Source: Tubiluchus corallicola (Eukaryota; Priapulida; Priapulimorpha; Priapulimorphida; Tubiluchidae). Taken from it: a stretch of 64,000 nucleotides of DNA. Within the stretch, counting starts at the first letter, position 1, and each line of letters starts with the position of its first letter. The translations under genes and the position numbers were made by a program. The stretch is taken from positions 923,501 through 987,500 of the forward strand of contig JAQGDQ010000029.1 in the NCBI GenBank assembly GCA_030141605.1, read 5' to 3'. The notes under the pieces were generated by a model, which had not been told where the DNA came from, did no database searches, and saw nothing but the letters and a program-made list of their open reading frames with translations. This document shows, piece by piece, positions 1 to 10,900 of this stretch.

Positions 1-2640
1 ACTATAGTAAGCAGAAACTTTGTTTTGCATTCTAAATTTTTCCAGTATGTTTTACCGTTTAAAGCTTTTTTCGGTAAGTTCATACAAAGTGCTCTTGAAA
101 GCGAAAAAAGCAACCACACAAGACACCACGCCAATAAAAAGCAATCTGTATTTATATTTGGGAGCCACTTGTTATTCTTGTCAAACAAACGCCGTCGTTT
201 TTGGAAGCTAAATCAGGTGTTTCACAGAAATAACAACATCTTGATTTCCTGTTTAATTGTTGTGACCATGGGAAAGTTAGTAAATATACAGAAGTAACCT
301 TCTACTAGCAGAATCTATGTTACAAACACAGTGAAGATGTTATTCGTCACGAAGTACAACGCATTGATTCGTGAATCGATTTATAAATATTTATAAAATC
401 ATAACAAATAATTACTTTAAGTATGCAAAAGTGCTGTCTTCTCTGTGACCATGCAAACAATTTTATTCAGAATATAAGGCTATGAAACACTTAAAATGAT
501 GTAATGAGAAAATTGTTCACTGTTTAGGCCTTAATAATATCAAAACACAGTGTCCAAAAGGTTATAGCTCAATAAAATCAGTGGATCTATCTATATTTCA
601 CAGACTTTTCTGTTTTGTGTGTTAACGTGATGATGAGCACAATGTCACTGAAGTGAATGTGTCGCTAAATAATATGGAATAAATTAATGAATTAAATAAG
701 CACACCCAAAAGAAAAAAGTCTGATTGGAAAGTATACAGAATACCAGAATAAGTGTCCCAAACTTCGCGCGACTGAATGACAATTCTGCAACTGAATTTG
801 TTGTCTTTGACAATTGACACTATAGTGCTCCGTCCATATACTCTATATTGGAGATACTAAGATACATGACCAGTTTTTCCCATGAAGCATAATGATTCCC
901 ACTAACGTCAAAAAACCTGTTACAAGAATTGTTCATTTTACAAAACAACAACTTATATACCCTGATAACACGGCTACTTCATTTTCTTATCAACGCTAGT
1001 TCAAATATTGTTAAAAGCTAGCCAATGTAAACAGCCTTTGTCTTCCTAACAATAGTTTTTGCTTCATTCGCGAGAACTTTCTCGACTTTGAGTGCCAAAT
1101 TATATCTCGGTAAATAAATATTGACCCTATTTTTTGTGCAAATAGTAATTTTATACCAATAGGTTGATCGAAATTTGAGCTCATCGATAAAAAGTTTGTA
1201 GGTATTATTAACTCTTGTTTTGCTAGCACCTGTGATTTAAGGTCATGATTCTACGGTGACTGTATAACTGGAGGTGCTGGAGTTGCTTGGAAAAATAATA
1301 TTTTCTTTTGGTAGCCTCTCTTTGACGTGGTCACATCCTCGTGCTACTTTTTGGACTAGTTCTCACGGTACCTCTAACTGGAAAGGATCGAAGTTTTAGG
1401 GAGAAACTGATTAACCTGTCTTCGCGACCTGTAGCTTGCCATGTTGTGAAATACGTATAACGAAAGTGAAAGAGGTGATGCTTAACGCTGCAGGCCAGCG
1501 AAGAGGAGAAACAGTTATAAATGGCAGGCCAGAAAATGGGCGAAAAGGATAGGGAAGAAGCGAAAATTGTGGAATACTGCTGGGAGGACAAATAACATAT
1601 AATTAGATCAAGGGAAATAGCTGATTGGTTTAGGTGGTGGCATGAAATTAAACAATGCCGGGTTTAACTACTAAGCGGATGAATGGCCATCGTGAAAACC
1701 GGTTCTACGAATTTTCATTTTCCATGTGGTTCTGGTTATTTGTCTTGATGTTGAAGGGCGCATAGACAATCAACCTCTACTCGTATAGTGTCATCATTTT
1801 AATAACTAGCTGTATTCCGGTCTTTCTACTGCAATCAATAACAGTAGGCGATGTGTTAAGTATTAGATAATGGTTGTAGTGTGCCCAACAAGATGAACAA
1901 GCATTGATCCTTTAATTTTTGTAGCACAATATTTAAACATAGAGGAGAAAGAAAAATGTGAAATGCTAGGCCATGGAATTGCTGAAACGAGTATTAAGGG
2001 AGAAGGATAGTCAAGTAATTTTTGACCACAGAATACCTTCAATGGAAATAAATGTTTTCTTGGAAGCTTTGGTTACATAAGTTTAGCAGTTTTTTGCTTA
2101 AGGTTAATTATTATCGGCCAATTATAACCATAGAAAATGTATAGTGCCATAGCCAGTTTTGAAGTAGACAGGTTAAGTAGAGTTTGGTGGGAAAACCTGT
2201 ACATATACCTATGCAGGATGTCAGGAAATGATAGTCTCCTATTCAGAGTTATCACAAGTAGTTATAAACATATTTTTAATATTTAATTATTCTAATATGC
2301 ATTTTATTTTGTTTTTTATTTTTTCACTCACTTTGAAATCAGAAGTGAGCCAAGACACAATTCCCATCAGAAACTGACCAATTGTATCCCTCTCATTTAT
2401 GGCTATTACCGCTGCAAATAACGGAAGTACTGGATATTAAGACGTGTTCTTTATTAAATTAAATGCTGTTTCTTATGGTTTTGTTAGTTTTTATTAAATT
2501 GCTTTAGTTTCTTCCTGATACCTTTTATGTTTAGCAGATTGCAAATGACTGTTTGAATTTCTTTATTCCACGTTATTTTTTCTGATCTGCTTCACCTTCA
2601 GAAGCTGCGTTATAGTAATCTTTATTAATCTGATCAAAGT
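1..2640. other. AT-rich stretch without a supported gene
   Basis: I see no supportable gene here. Open frames are short, AT-rich and of the length expected by chance. A somewhat GC-richer patch at about 1240-1590 is open on both strands but shows no recognisable motif and may be an old repeat. Confidence 0.5.
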
Positions 2641-2679
2641 CAAACGCATAAGACAGCAGGCAGCTTGGATTAAAGGCGC

Positions 2680-2723
2680 CACGTGTCTATAAAGGTATAT
2701 AACTCATGCTGGTACTCCACTCA
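2680..2723 (+). promoter_or_regulatory. Candidate core promoter: E-box, TATA box, initiator
   Basis: A perfect CACGTG E-box at 2680-2685 is followed at once by TATAAA at 2688-2693. An arthropod-style initiator match, TCATTT, places a possible +1 A at 2723. The TATA-to-initiator spacing of 35 bases is slightly long. A GT donor with consensus GTAAGT follows at 2947, so the arrangement reads as promoter plus first exon. This is inferred from motifs only; it would serve the LIM gene downstream or an unseen transcript. Confidence 0.35.
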
Positions 2724-2946
2724 TTTTGGGTAGAAGTTCATCTGCATGGCCCTCTGAATTGCCGTCAGATTCTTATCGCTATCGCAGTTTAAGGACACTT
2801 AACCGTTGTCTTTTAAATCATTTTATGTCTTTTGTGAGATTGTCCCCGGACCGTGAAAGTCAGTTAGAGCTTAATGCCGGCAGAAATCAAAGTATTTATT
2901 TGTTTGAAATACTACTACAGATTAAGCCTGCTTGTTGCTGGCTACT
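2723..2946 (+). other. Candidate leader or first exon of the LIM gene
   Basis: This segment starts at the candidate initiator and ends at a consensus donor (GTAAGT at 2947-2952). It contains a very short upstream open frame and then a longer one opening MSFVRLSPDRES that stays open to the donor and would leave it in phase 2. Joining to an AG at 7769-7770 would keep that frame into the 7775 exon, which is suggestive, but the acceptor there has a poor pyrimidine tract. It could equally be an untranslated leader. Confidence 0.25.
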
Positions 2947-3474
2947 GTAAGTCACCATGTTCATACGATGTTCATGTTTAGATAATCACATTGTTTTCAA
3001 GGAAGGTGATTTTCAATATTTTTAAAAGTATAGAGCGTTTCCATTCAGTTTTACCGATCATTATAAATTCGCGTAAAATTCACATTTACCCTCAACGGAG
3101 CAACTGGTTCAATCTACGAGCACGTATGTAAGATACAAACTAAAATCGAGCCTTATGTGTATTTAGTTTTCTATCGTTTTGCCAGTTGCTGTTTGGGTAC
3201 TTGTCCGTTGGTTTCATCGCGACACCACAAGAATGTTAATCTCCTTGTTGTTTCTATAAGTTATTGCAGTACGCAAAACCACGTAAATTTCATTGTATGT
3301 ATTACGCTATAATGACAATAAATTGCTTGCTTACTTACTTACGTGCGGCAATGTATTAATATATTTTAGGCCAAAAGTTACAACATAATTTCTGAAAAGA
3401 CAAAACTTCACATTCATGTAAGTTGTAGTCCCTAAAATCTAAATTTCATTTTAATTTAACGTTAAGCTTTGGCT

Positions 3475-3585
3475 TCTCGGCTTAAGCTATGCCTTAGTAT
3501 TATAACGGAAGCTATAACAATGTTATAGCTTAAACCATGGTTTAATGTTATAGCCTAGTATTTCAGCTTAAGCTATAGCTTGTTG
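3475..3585. repeat. Cluster of nested short palindromes
   Basis: About 110 bases are built from variations of the word AAGCTATA and its complement. It includes a near-perfect palindrome with 11-base arms (AAGCTATAACA, one base, TGTTATAGCTT) and the 14-base perfect palindrome TAAACCATGGTTTA directly beside it. It could extrude as hairpins. I see no gene in it. Confidence 0.6.
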
Positions 3586-4018
3586 TTTTCAATTCTGTTC
3601 TTGCCTCATTTGTTGGGCATTTGGCAAAGGACAGAATGCTCAAACATATTTTAGAGACAACTGAATGAAAAAAATCCGCCAGAAATGTTTATTTTTGATT
3701 TTATGCTGAAATTTTCAGAGGTAGAACGTGTGCTAGCAATGTACTATCCAGTGTTTCACTTGAGCTGCCTTCCAAGCATTAGATGAACGTTAACTAGTAG
3801 AAATTGTCCTGTATAATTGTACGCTATTTCAATTTAAAGCATCCGGGCTGCCTGTAGGGCTAATTCTATACTTATTGTACATACATGAATACGCGTGTAC
3901 TAGAATCGCAATATGTGGACCATATATAGTACTATTGTGCAGCCCACAACAGTCCTTACTGATGCTTAGTAAAACGGAATTGTCAAAAAAAACGGAAAAT
4001 GTTATACAGGCAAGCACC

Positions 4019-4360
4019 TTAAAGCAAAACCGGACCCAATCTTAAATTGTAGGTCAAAACAATATAATGTTGAAAAGAAACATACTATTTTTTCAAAAAT
4101 GACTCAAGTGAAATAATAATTACCACGCAAACACAATTTCACGTTCGCGCCGGTAGTTCTTTGTTGTTACAATGCATTTCGCCATTCGCTAGTTATACGA
4201 GCATTTCGGAAACACATTGCACAAAAACAGGTGCTGTACCTCTCCGTTCAGATGTGTAGTTTGTGACGAACTACACGCGTTCGACAGTTCATGCATGAGC
4301 ACAGCGGTAAATTTGAAATTAGAATTTTTATCTTAAAACTTGCCTAGTTTTAGTACAACT
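4019..4360 (+). repeat. Dispersed repeat family A, copy 1
   Basis: This segment of about 340 bases matches 61922-62277 in the same orientation by eye. Shared blocks include the start (TTAAAGC..AACCG), CTGTAGGTCAAAACAAT with one mismatch, AACATACTATTTTT, CATTTCGCCATTCGCT, TTTCGGAAAC, and the closing ATCTTAAAACTTGCC. No coding frame is conserved between the copies, so it is probably a non-autonomous transposable element or a transposon fragment. No clear terminal repeats were found. Confidence 0.75.
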
Positions 4361-5475
4361 AACTGAATATTTTACAGTAGCACTGCACTTGAATTTTGCA
4401 CGATAAATTGAAGTCGTTACTTTTATTTGGACATTCTCGTGTTTGAAATGTCCATAACCCACATTTTGCTTCTTGCATCATTTGAAAATGATAAATATAA
4501 ATCTATAACGTAATAAACAAACTGAGCGTATAATTTCCAATTATTCGCTATGTTAATCTCGTTTGTTTCGCGTACTGCAAAAATTCCAAATTTAACGTCC
4601 CTGAAATATTAACCCATTTTGCATTAGGGCGTCAGACTAGTTTTGCAAGTCCTGGGATATGCATGGCATACTAATGATTCTGCATCATTTTTGTTCAAGT
4701 GATTTTCGCGTAATTATTTTTAATAGTTCAATGTCGCTGTTTTTCTGGTTTCGATTTAGTTACATTGTGATTATCATTTTGCGATTTATTTCTCTGTCAC
4801 TCAAATTGCCGCGGTGTATAAAAAGGTAAATTATGTGTATTTATGTAATTTTCCTATGATTAATAGATCAATCTTTTCTACCTGTTCTGCTATTGTTAAA
4901 ACTTGCCGTGATTTTTATGAACCACTTGGACTGGTTTAACTGTTATTTTCCGCATGAAATGTTGTATACTATATGAGTATATGTTCAATCTTCTTTAATT
5001 TCGTAATTATTGTAGTCAGACAGAGAATTGTGGAATATTTTGGCAAAGAAATTTAATTTACTTTTCCCTACTGGCACTATCTGCTGCAACCATGCTCATA
5101 CGTTCGTTGTTATAAATTTACGGATGACAATATACCATGGGAAAAAGCATTACGATTTACATACTAAATTATATAAATATATATTTGTATGCGGCATACA
5201 CTTTATCAGACCCACACCACTGTAGTTTGTACCTGTATGACAACTAAAGAATCATCATCGCCATCAGCTAAAGACCAGTTAATCAACACCACATAAAATA
5301 TCAACATGACTATAATTTTGCTTTGAATGAGTATTGTAAATGGACAGTGCATAATTTTAAATTAATATTAAATGCTTGATTGATTTTAGTTAAATGATAG
5401 GTAGTAAAGCATTGGGAAGCAATATAGGCTTCATTAATAACATTAGCTGTTATTATCTAAATGTGAAGATTATCA

Positions 5476-5654
5476 TTAATGATGGTACAAACCCACAAAT
5501 AACTAAATTCCAATACCAGGGTTGAAAGACAGGAACACGTAAGCAGAAGGTCCGTGATTCAAATCCTGGCTGTATTCCAGCTTTTTTTTCAAATTTCCTG
5601 TCTTTCAAGTTAGGTATCAAAATTTAATAATTTTTGGGTTTGTGCCACCATTAA
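5476..5654. mobile_element. TTAA-flanked hairpin (MITE-like) element
   Basis: Two arms of about 60 bases, at 5480-5535 and 5594-5650, are imperfect reverse complements (roughly 80% by eye) with matching words such as ACAAACCCA and TTGAAAGACAGGAA. Both outer ends abut TTAA, the target-site duplication typical of piggyBac-type elements. The central loop of about 60 bases contains GTGATTCAAATCCTGGC, resembling the B-box/T-arm of a tRNA, and GGAACAC can pair with GTATTCC around it. It reads as a non-autonomous DNA element that has captured or evolved from a tRNA fragment. The superfamily is inferred from TTAA alone. Confidence 0.65.
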
Positions 5655-7770
5655 ACTATTATGTTCCGTTTAAAAATGACGAATATTTATGTACCACAAA
5701 AGAAAGGCTGTGATAACCAGAACTGCAGTGTCCGTGTTATTAACATTGCTTTATGTTGCTGGAAGCGCAAATTGTCAAGGCGTTTTCTCGACAATTTGTT
5801 GCCTATTACCGAGTCATTGATGCCAAACTTTAGTTCCCATAATTTCTCGTGCCCTCGTCGACCTGTGTAACTTGCCTTTTCCTTTTTCTTTCATTGGAAA
5901 GCGGATAACAATAGTTCCCTTGTACGGCGAACGGACTTCAGTCTATCCATTCATGGGAAACAACTAAATAATGGTATTTAGTATACGAATGGACTGAGAT
6001 TTCGGGTCTAGTAATGGTCCACAACTGTACAAGCAAGGAGTTCACAAACTTTGAAATTTTTCACATTCAGCAATCGAAATAGCTGCCAAAAACTTTTAAG
6101 TGTTGACAATCGATGCACAACTAGTTACTGAGCTAAATCGAAGGAGTCGACTATAAAGTTGTACATCTCTCTCGACTAATACCCAATTCTTAGCTATTTT
6201 TATCCCAGTCGCTTATAACAGTGGGGTGGAAATGTGAGTAGTTATAGCAGCAGGCTACTGGAGCCGTTTGGAAGTGGAAAAAATTTCTTGCACAATAACT
6301 TTGTTGTTCATTTAAGCTTTCTCAGAAAGGTATTTCCCATAGGAACGAGCCAGACTCAACTCGGACAATTCACCTTTATAAAATTTTGCTTATTAATTTA
6401 GATAGCCGTTTTAGTGATTCTCCATTCTACCCCCAAGACGAAGACCAGGCGATATAGATGGGAGTCATCCTCTCACGGGACTTGCCTATTATCCAGCCGT
6501 GGACGAATAAACCTTTAAAAAGTTTTTTGTTTATTTATCCGATTAACGACATACTTAGACTTATTTTATAAACATGCAGATAATGCAAGTTAGAAAAAAG
6601 AGCTCATGTGCTACTGTATTAAGTTTTTACAGAAATAATATCGATGAAAAAAGTAAGGAGGGTTTTAAAAATCCTTGCTTGCTTGCTAAGTTGCGGTAAG
6701 CCAGCAATATACCAAAATCATGTGTAGCTGGTTAGAATATAAACACAAACTTTTGACCATACTTCATCATAATAACTGATTAACGTATTAACCGTGTTTG
6801 CACGCTAGTAAATATTTATGTACACTGTGGCCTATTCAGTGGATAGGATTAAAATCGGCTGCCCTAATTGAGCTCCATTATTTTCTAAGTAGCTCTCAAA
6901 ATGGCTTTTGTCAGAACTGCGCATCTTTCCAAGGGGTTGCACTGAGTTACCAACAAGTTTTCATCTAAAAACAGTTCAATCAACGCTGAAACACAACATG
7001 ATTGCGACCAAACGACTTTCTGGTCGTACCTGCATTTTGAATTTGTGTAAATACAGTCGCATGCGTATTTTTCCGTGTTACTACGCGTGCTATACCTGTC
7101 CACCCTTAAATGTGTTTAACACGAGCTTTAACGGACTTTATCGTTTCTTTTATATAAACCAATTATGGAATTTGTCACACCCGATGTGGTACGGATCATC
7201 AGAAACAGTGGTCGGTCTCTGCACCTGCACACTCCTCAATCGTCTCCCTTTTCTTGTAATTTTGCAAATTTACGCGCCAGGGCCAGTCGTGTTTTCGTAG
7301 TGGTGGTGCCGACCACAAATCAGTTAAACGGTCATTTTGGTGCTGGATTCATAGTACTTCTGTTAGAGTGAATAAGTCTTTGAAAACTATATGATTTGAA
7401 TTTATTTGCGTGTTATTTTTGTCTACAAATTAGTCTTTTTGCGAACAATAATTGATATCTGTGAGTAGTGGTTATGTAAGGATGTGTTGCACGTATTTTT
7501 AGTTTTGATCTTATCTTATAAATGAGAAGTTGCTGCAATTTTAGTTAGGAGATTTCGCATATTGTACAAAATTTAGCGTTCAAGAAGAATACCATGTGTT
7601 CTATTATGACTATCAGAATGAAAATACAAACAGAACAATTTGAATTTATTGTTATAATGCAATAATTATAGTGTTACAAGGAATAATTTTCCAGTTTTTG
7701 TATAGCAGTGCGAACTTTTGAAAGCTTGTAATTAATGTGCAAGTCGCGAAACAGAGTACTGTGTAACTAG
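5655..7770. other. Non-coding stretch
   Basis: No gene is supported. A 130-codon frame at 6908-7300 and an overlapping 68-codon frame at 7165-7371 are of chance length for this base composition and show no motif. If the leader exon is real, this is part of the first intron of the LIM gene. Confidence 0.4.
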
Positions 7771-7774
7771 AACA

Positions 7775-7918
7775 ATGCAACGTGCTATCGTAAAAAACGA
7801 AGAGCTTGCCATCTTGACCAACTTGAATGTTAATCTAATGACGGCTTGTCTGGGGAATGAGAATGCGTTCTTTCGCTGCAGTGACACGTATGACAGATCT
7901 TTCAGGGTCAAATCAAAG
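7775..7918 (+). CDS. LIM-domain protein, candidate first coding exon
   Basis: From ATG (7775) the frame is open for exactly 48 codons and ends at AAG before a GT donor (7919, GTATAT). An in-frame TAA lies about 40 bases upstream and the start has A at -3. The peptide begins MQRAIVKNEELAIL and ends FRVKSK. The phase-0 end matches the phase-0 start of the 13652 exon. The stretch is clearly richer in G+C than its surroundings. It would supply residues 1-48 of the LIM protein. The alternative is that translation starts at the second ATG candidate, 13673, and this exon is unrelated. No domain is recognisable in this part. Confidence 0.45.
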
Positions 7919-10900
7919 GTATATAATTTTGTTTTCTGAGACCACCTTCATTACATATAATTAGATAATCTTAGTGTCATCATTTGTGATACCCTCGTGA
8001 CACACATGCGCATACAAATATGAGACTGCCTGCTTACCGTGCTGCGTTTAAGTAAGGTCTTTCTTGAAACTTCTATTGTATGATTAACCAACACGGATTA
8101 ATAACCATTGTCAAAATTCCTCAATAATAAATGCTAAAGCAATGTAAGCTAATAATAGACTTTTTTAGATTGTTATTGTAAATGTTATAATAGAACTAAT
8201 AGTTTGTAGCTATCGTAAATGATATAAGAGAAATAATAGTTCGTATTTCTAAAGTTTCTGAACTCATACATAATAGTGATATTTCCCATAAATAGCAAAG
8301 CGGTCGCTAAAATCGAAGAAACTAAAACCTCGACCAAAGGTTGCCTAAAAACGTGGAAACGCGACGTGTGATATTCAATTTAAAACTTACAGCCGTTTTG
8401 AGTTCGCTTTTTTGTTAGCTTGTATCTTAATAATTAGCATTCATTTTGCTAATATAGGAAGCACGTTATTCCTTTTTGAATCATACCAGAAACTTACACA
8501 GTTGCATAAAATATCGGCCTTATCCCCCATTACAAGCGAACGTAAATAAAATTTCATTAACGGTCCTATAAACTTCCCATTGTTTAACAGGTGCTGTGAC
8601 TGTATGAAATAACATTTCGTGATTTGATAGCATGATATAATACGAAATTCATTATGCCTGTTAATAACTATAATGTCATTTGTCTATTTTCTTTGGAACT
8701 TAGATTTAAGACGGGAGTTGTTAATTTTTCATAAACGTCATCACGAAATTTTCTGATCTGCTTATATTAGATCTCACGAAATCTTAAGACGCAATCTTTT
8801 TATTGTGTGGTAGGACAAAATAACACACAAGCGTCTTATGATTAACTTTTAATTCATCTGTATCCGGCTTCGGATAAAATGTAGACAAAATATTATAGCT
8901 TGAACTTCAGACGTTTCAATAATAGGCTCTACATTTTGTCATCGTCATTTTTATATGGTGTACCTATAAACGACATTCATAAATTATTGAAAATCATTAT
9001 AATAAACAATCACTCGAAAGAAATGAAAACTATTATGTTGAAATTGGTCATAAAATAACTCAATAGCTTGAAGTTACTCTGTGTAGTTATGATACACAAC
9101 ATTTAAAACTTTTTAGCATCTTTGATACCAAAATTAGCCAACTTAACTTCAAATCATCGCGAAAACTAAGTGCACTGTATCACTCATCTAAGAGTCACGT
9201 GCATTTTAATTATCAACACTTGATTGCTGTGCTATTGTAGCTGCTAGCTTTGAGTAATTTCTATTTTAAATGCTGTTTAAAAAGTCGGCATCCTTTTCGT
9301 ACGTGTATGGATTTACCTTTGCACGTGGGAAATGCCTCAACAATGTAAACATTCAAATTAACCGACTGTTGGCTAGAGGTGGATATTACCTGCCCCTGTA
9401 TTTACTTAGCCACTGTGACAGTCAGTTGTACCACCTATTCAACAGCCTTATTGCTAGTATTTTATGCCCATTAATCCGCAGAAAAAATAAAATCTCACAT
9501 AACCAGCTCTCTGTTCATACAAGTTGGCTAAGTGCTGGCAAGTTTTGTATGGCAGGTATAAAAGATCTCCATGTTCCTGGCCTTGAAATGGAACTCACCC
9601 TATTCAATGTTACCAAAGCAGCGTTACAACTCTTTTGACGAAAATCACAAAAACCAGAAATAGAAATGTTGTAATTCCATCAAACACATTCATATTTCAC
9701 AACTTGCTGAATTTTTTCAGTAAGTATCTATTCCATGCTTTTTCTTTCTTCATCTTTTTTATCGACTACCTCTTTTCCCTTCCCTTCTTATTTTTTCTCT
9801 GCTTGCACTTTTCCTCCATTTTCTTTTCCGCTTATGCTTTTTAGTTTTATTTCTGCTCGTTGTTTTTTGCTATTTTTCTTGTACTTCCTCCTTTGTTCTT
9901 CTTTTTTCTTTTTTAATACTACCTTTCCTTTTTTACTTTGTTGTATTCACATTTGTTGTGTTTGTTGAATTCTTTAACATATAATTATTGAGCAAAAAAG
10001 TACAAATGCCTTTCTTCTGTTTAGTGTATTACTTAAATCACATCTACTTTTACTTTTTGCATAATAGTAATTTTCTACCTAAAATACAGGCCAAGTAAAT
10101 TTTTGAGTTTTACTAAACATTGATTATTGTACATTTTTAGCCCCCAGTTTAGCTTTGCGTAGCACAACTATAACTTAAATTGTTGGTAACTAGTTTCTCC
10201 ATCGCTGTCACTTATACATTATAGGCTCTATCAATGTGTATACAAATTGCCTCTAGGGAATTTTAGTAGCATCAGTAGCAGCAAACAGTAATTACTAGGC
10301 ATCATAATTACTAGATAATCTCGACTTGCGCAGGGGGGGCATTTGGTGTTAATTCAGCATTCCAGAACAGACTGACACGCGCATTAGAGACATTATTTTA
10401 ATGGATGAAACTGATACTGAAATAGATAACTTTGACTGAAAAAGCGAAATTCATTTTTTCAAAACAATTACGTATATAAATGAACGAAAAAATAATAGGT
10501 ACGTAAATAAATTATAAATAAATATATAAATAAATAATAATTGCGTAAATAAATTAACGATAAAAAACCTTGTTGAAAAATAAGATCCTCTGATCCTCAA
10601 TTATGCTTGAACTGCATTACCATTTGCTGAGTGAAGCTTTTGTGATTTAATTAGCTGAATATTGTTATGTGAAGTTTGCACTGTGCTTCCTTGGCTGTCG
10701 GCGCGTCTCGTATTCATTAACACCTGAAATTATATAACCACGAAGACAGTGTGAGCTAAACTAGGTGACCTGGAGATTTTTACCCATTGCAGAACCGTTT
10801 CTCTACGCACTTGATTTATGTGATGCAATGATTTAGTAAACGCATTTTCTTACTTAAAATTGATCATCTTTTTTGGCGTAAGGAAGAAGCTTTTCCTTTT

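Noticed and set aside
6908-7371. 130- and 68-codon overlapping + strand frames
   Set aside because: Overlapping frames of chance length, cysteine/leucine-rich without pattern, no promoter or polyadenylation support.
9270-9638. 122-codon + strand open frame in the first LIM intron
   Set aside because: Borderline chance length at this base composition, no recognisable motif, no clear splice or polyadenylation context.
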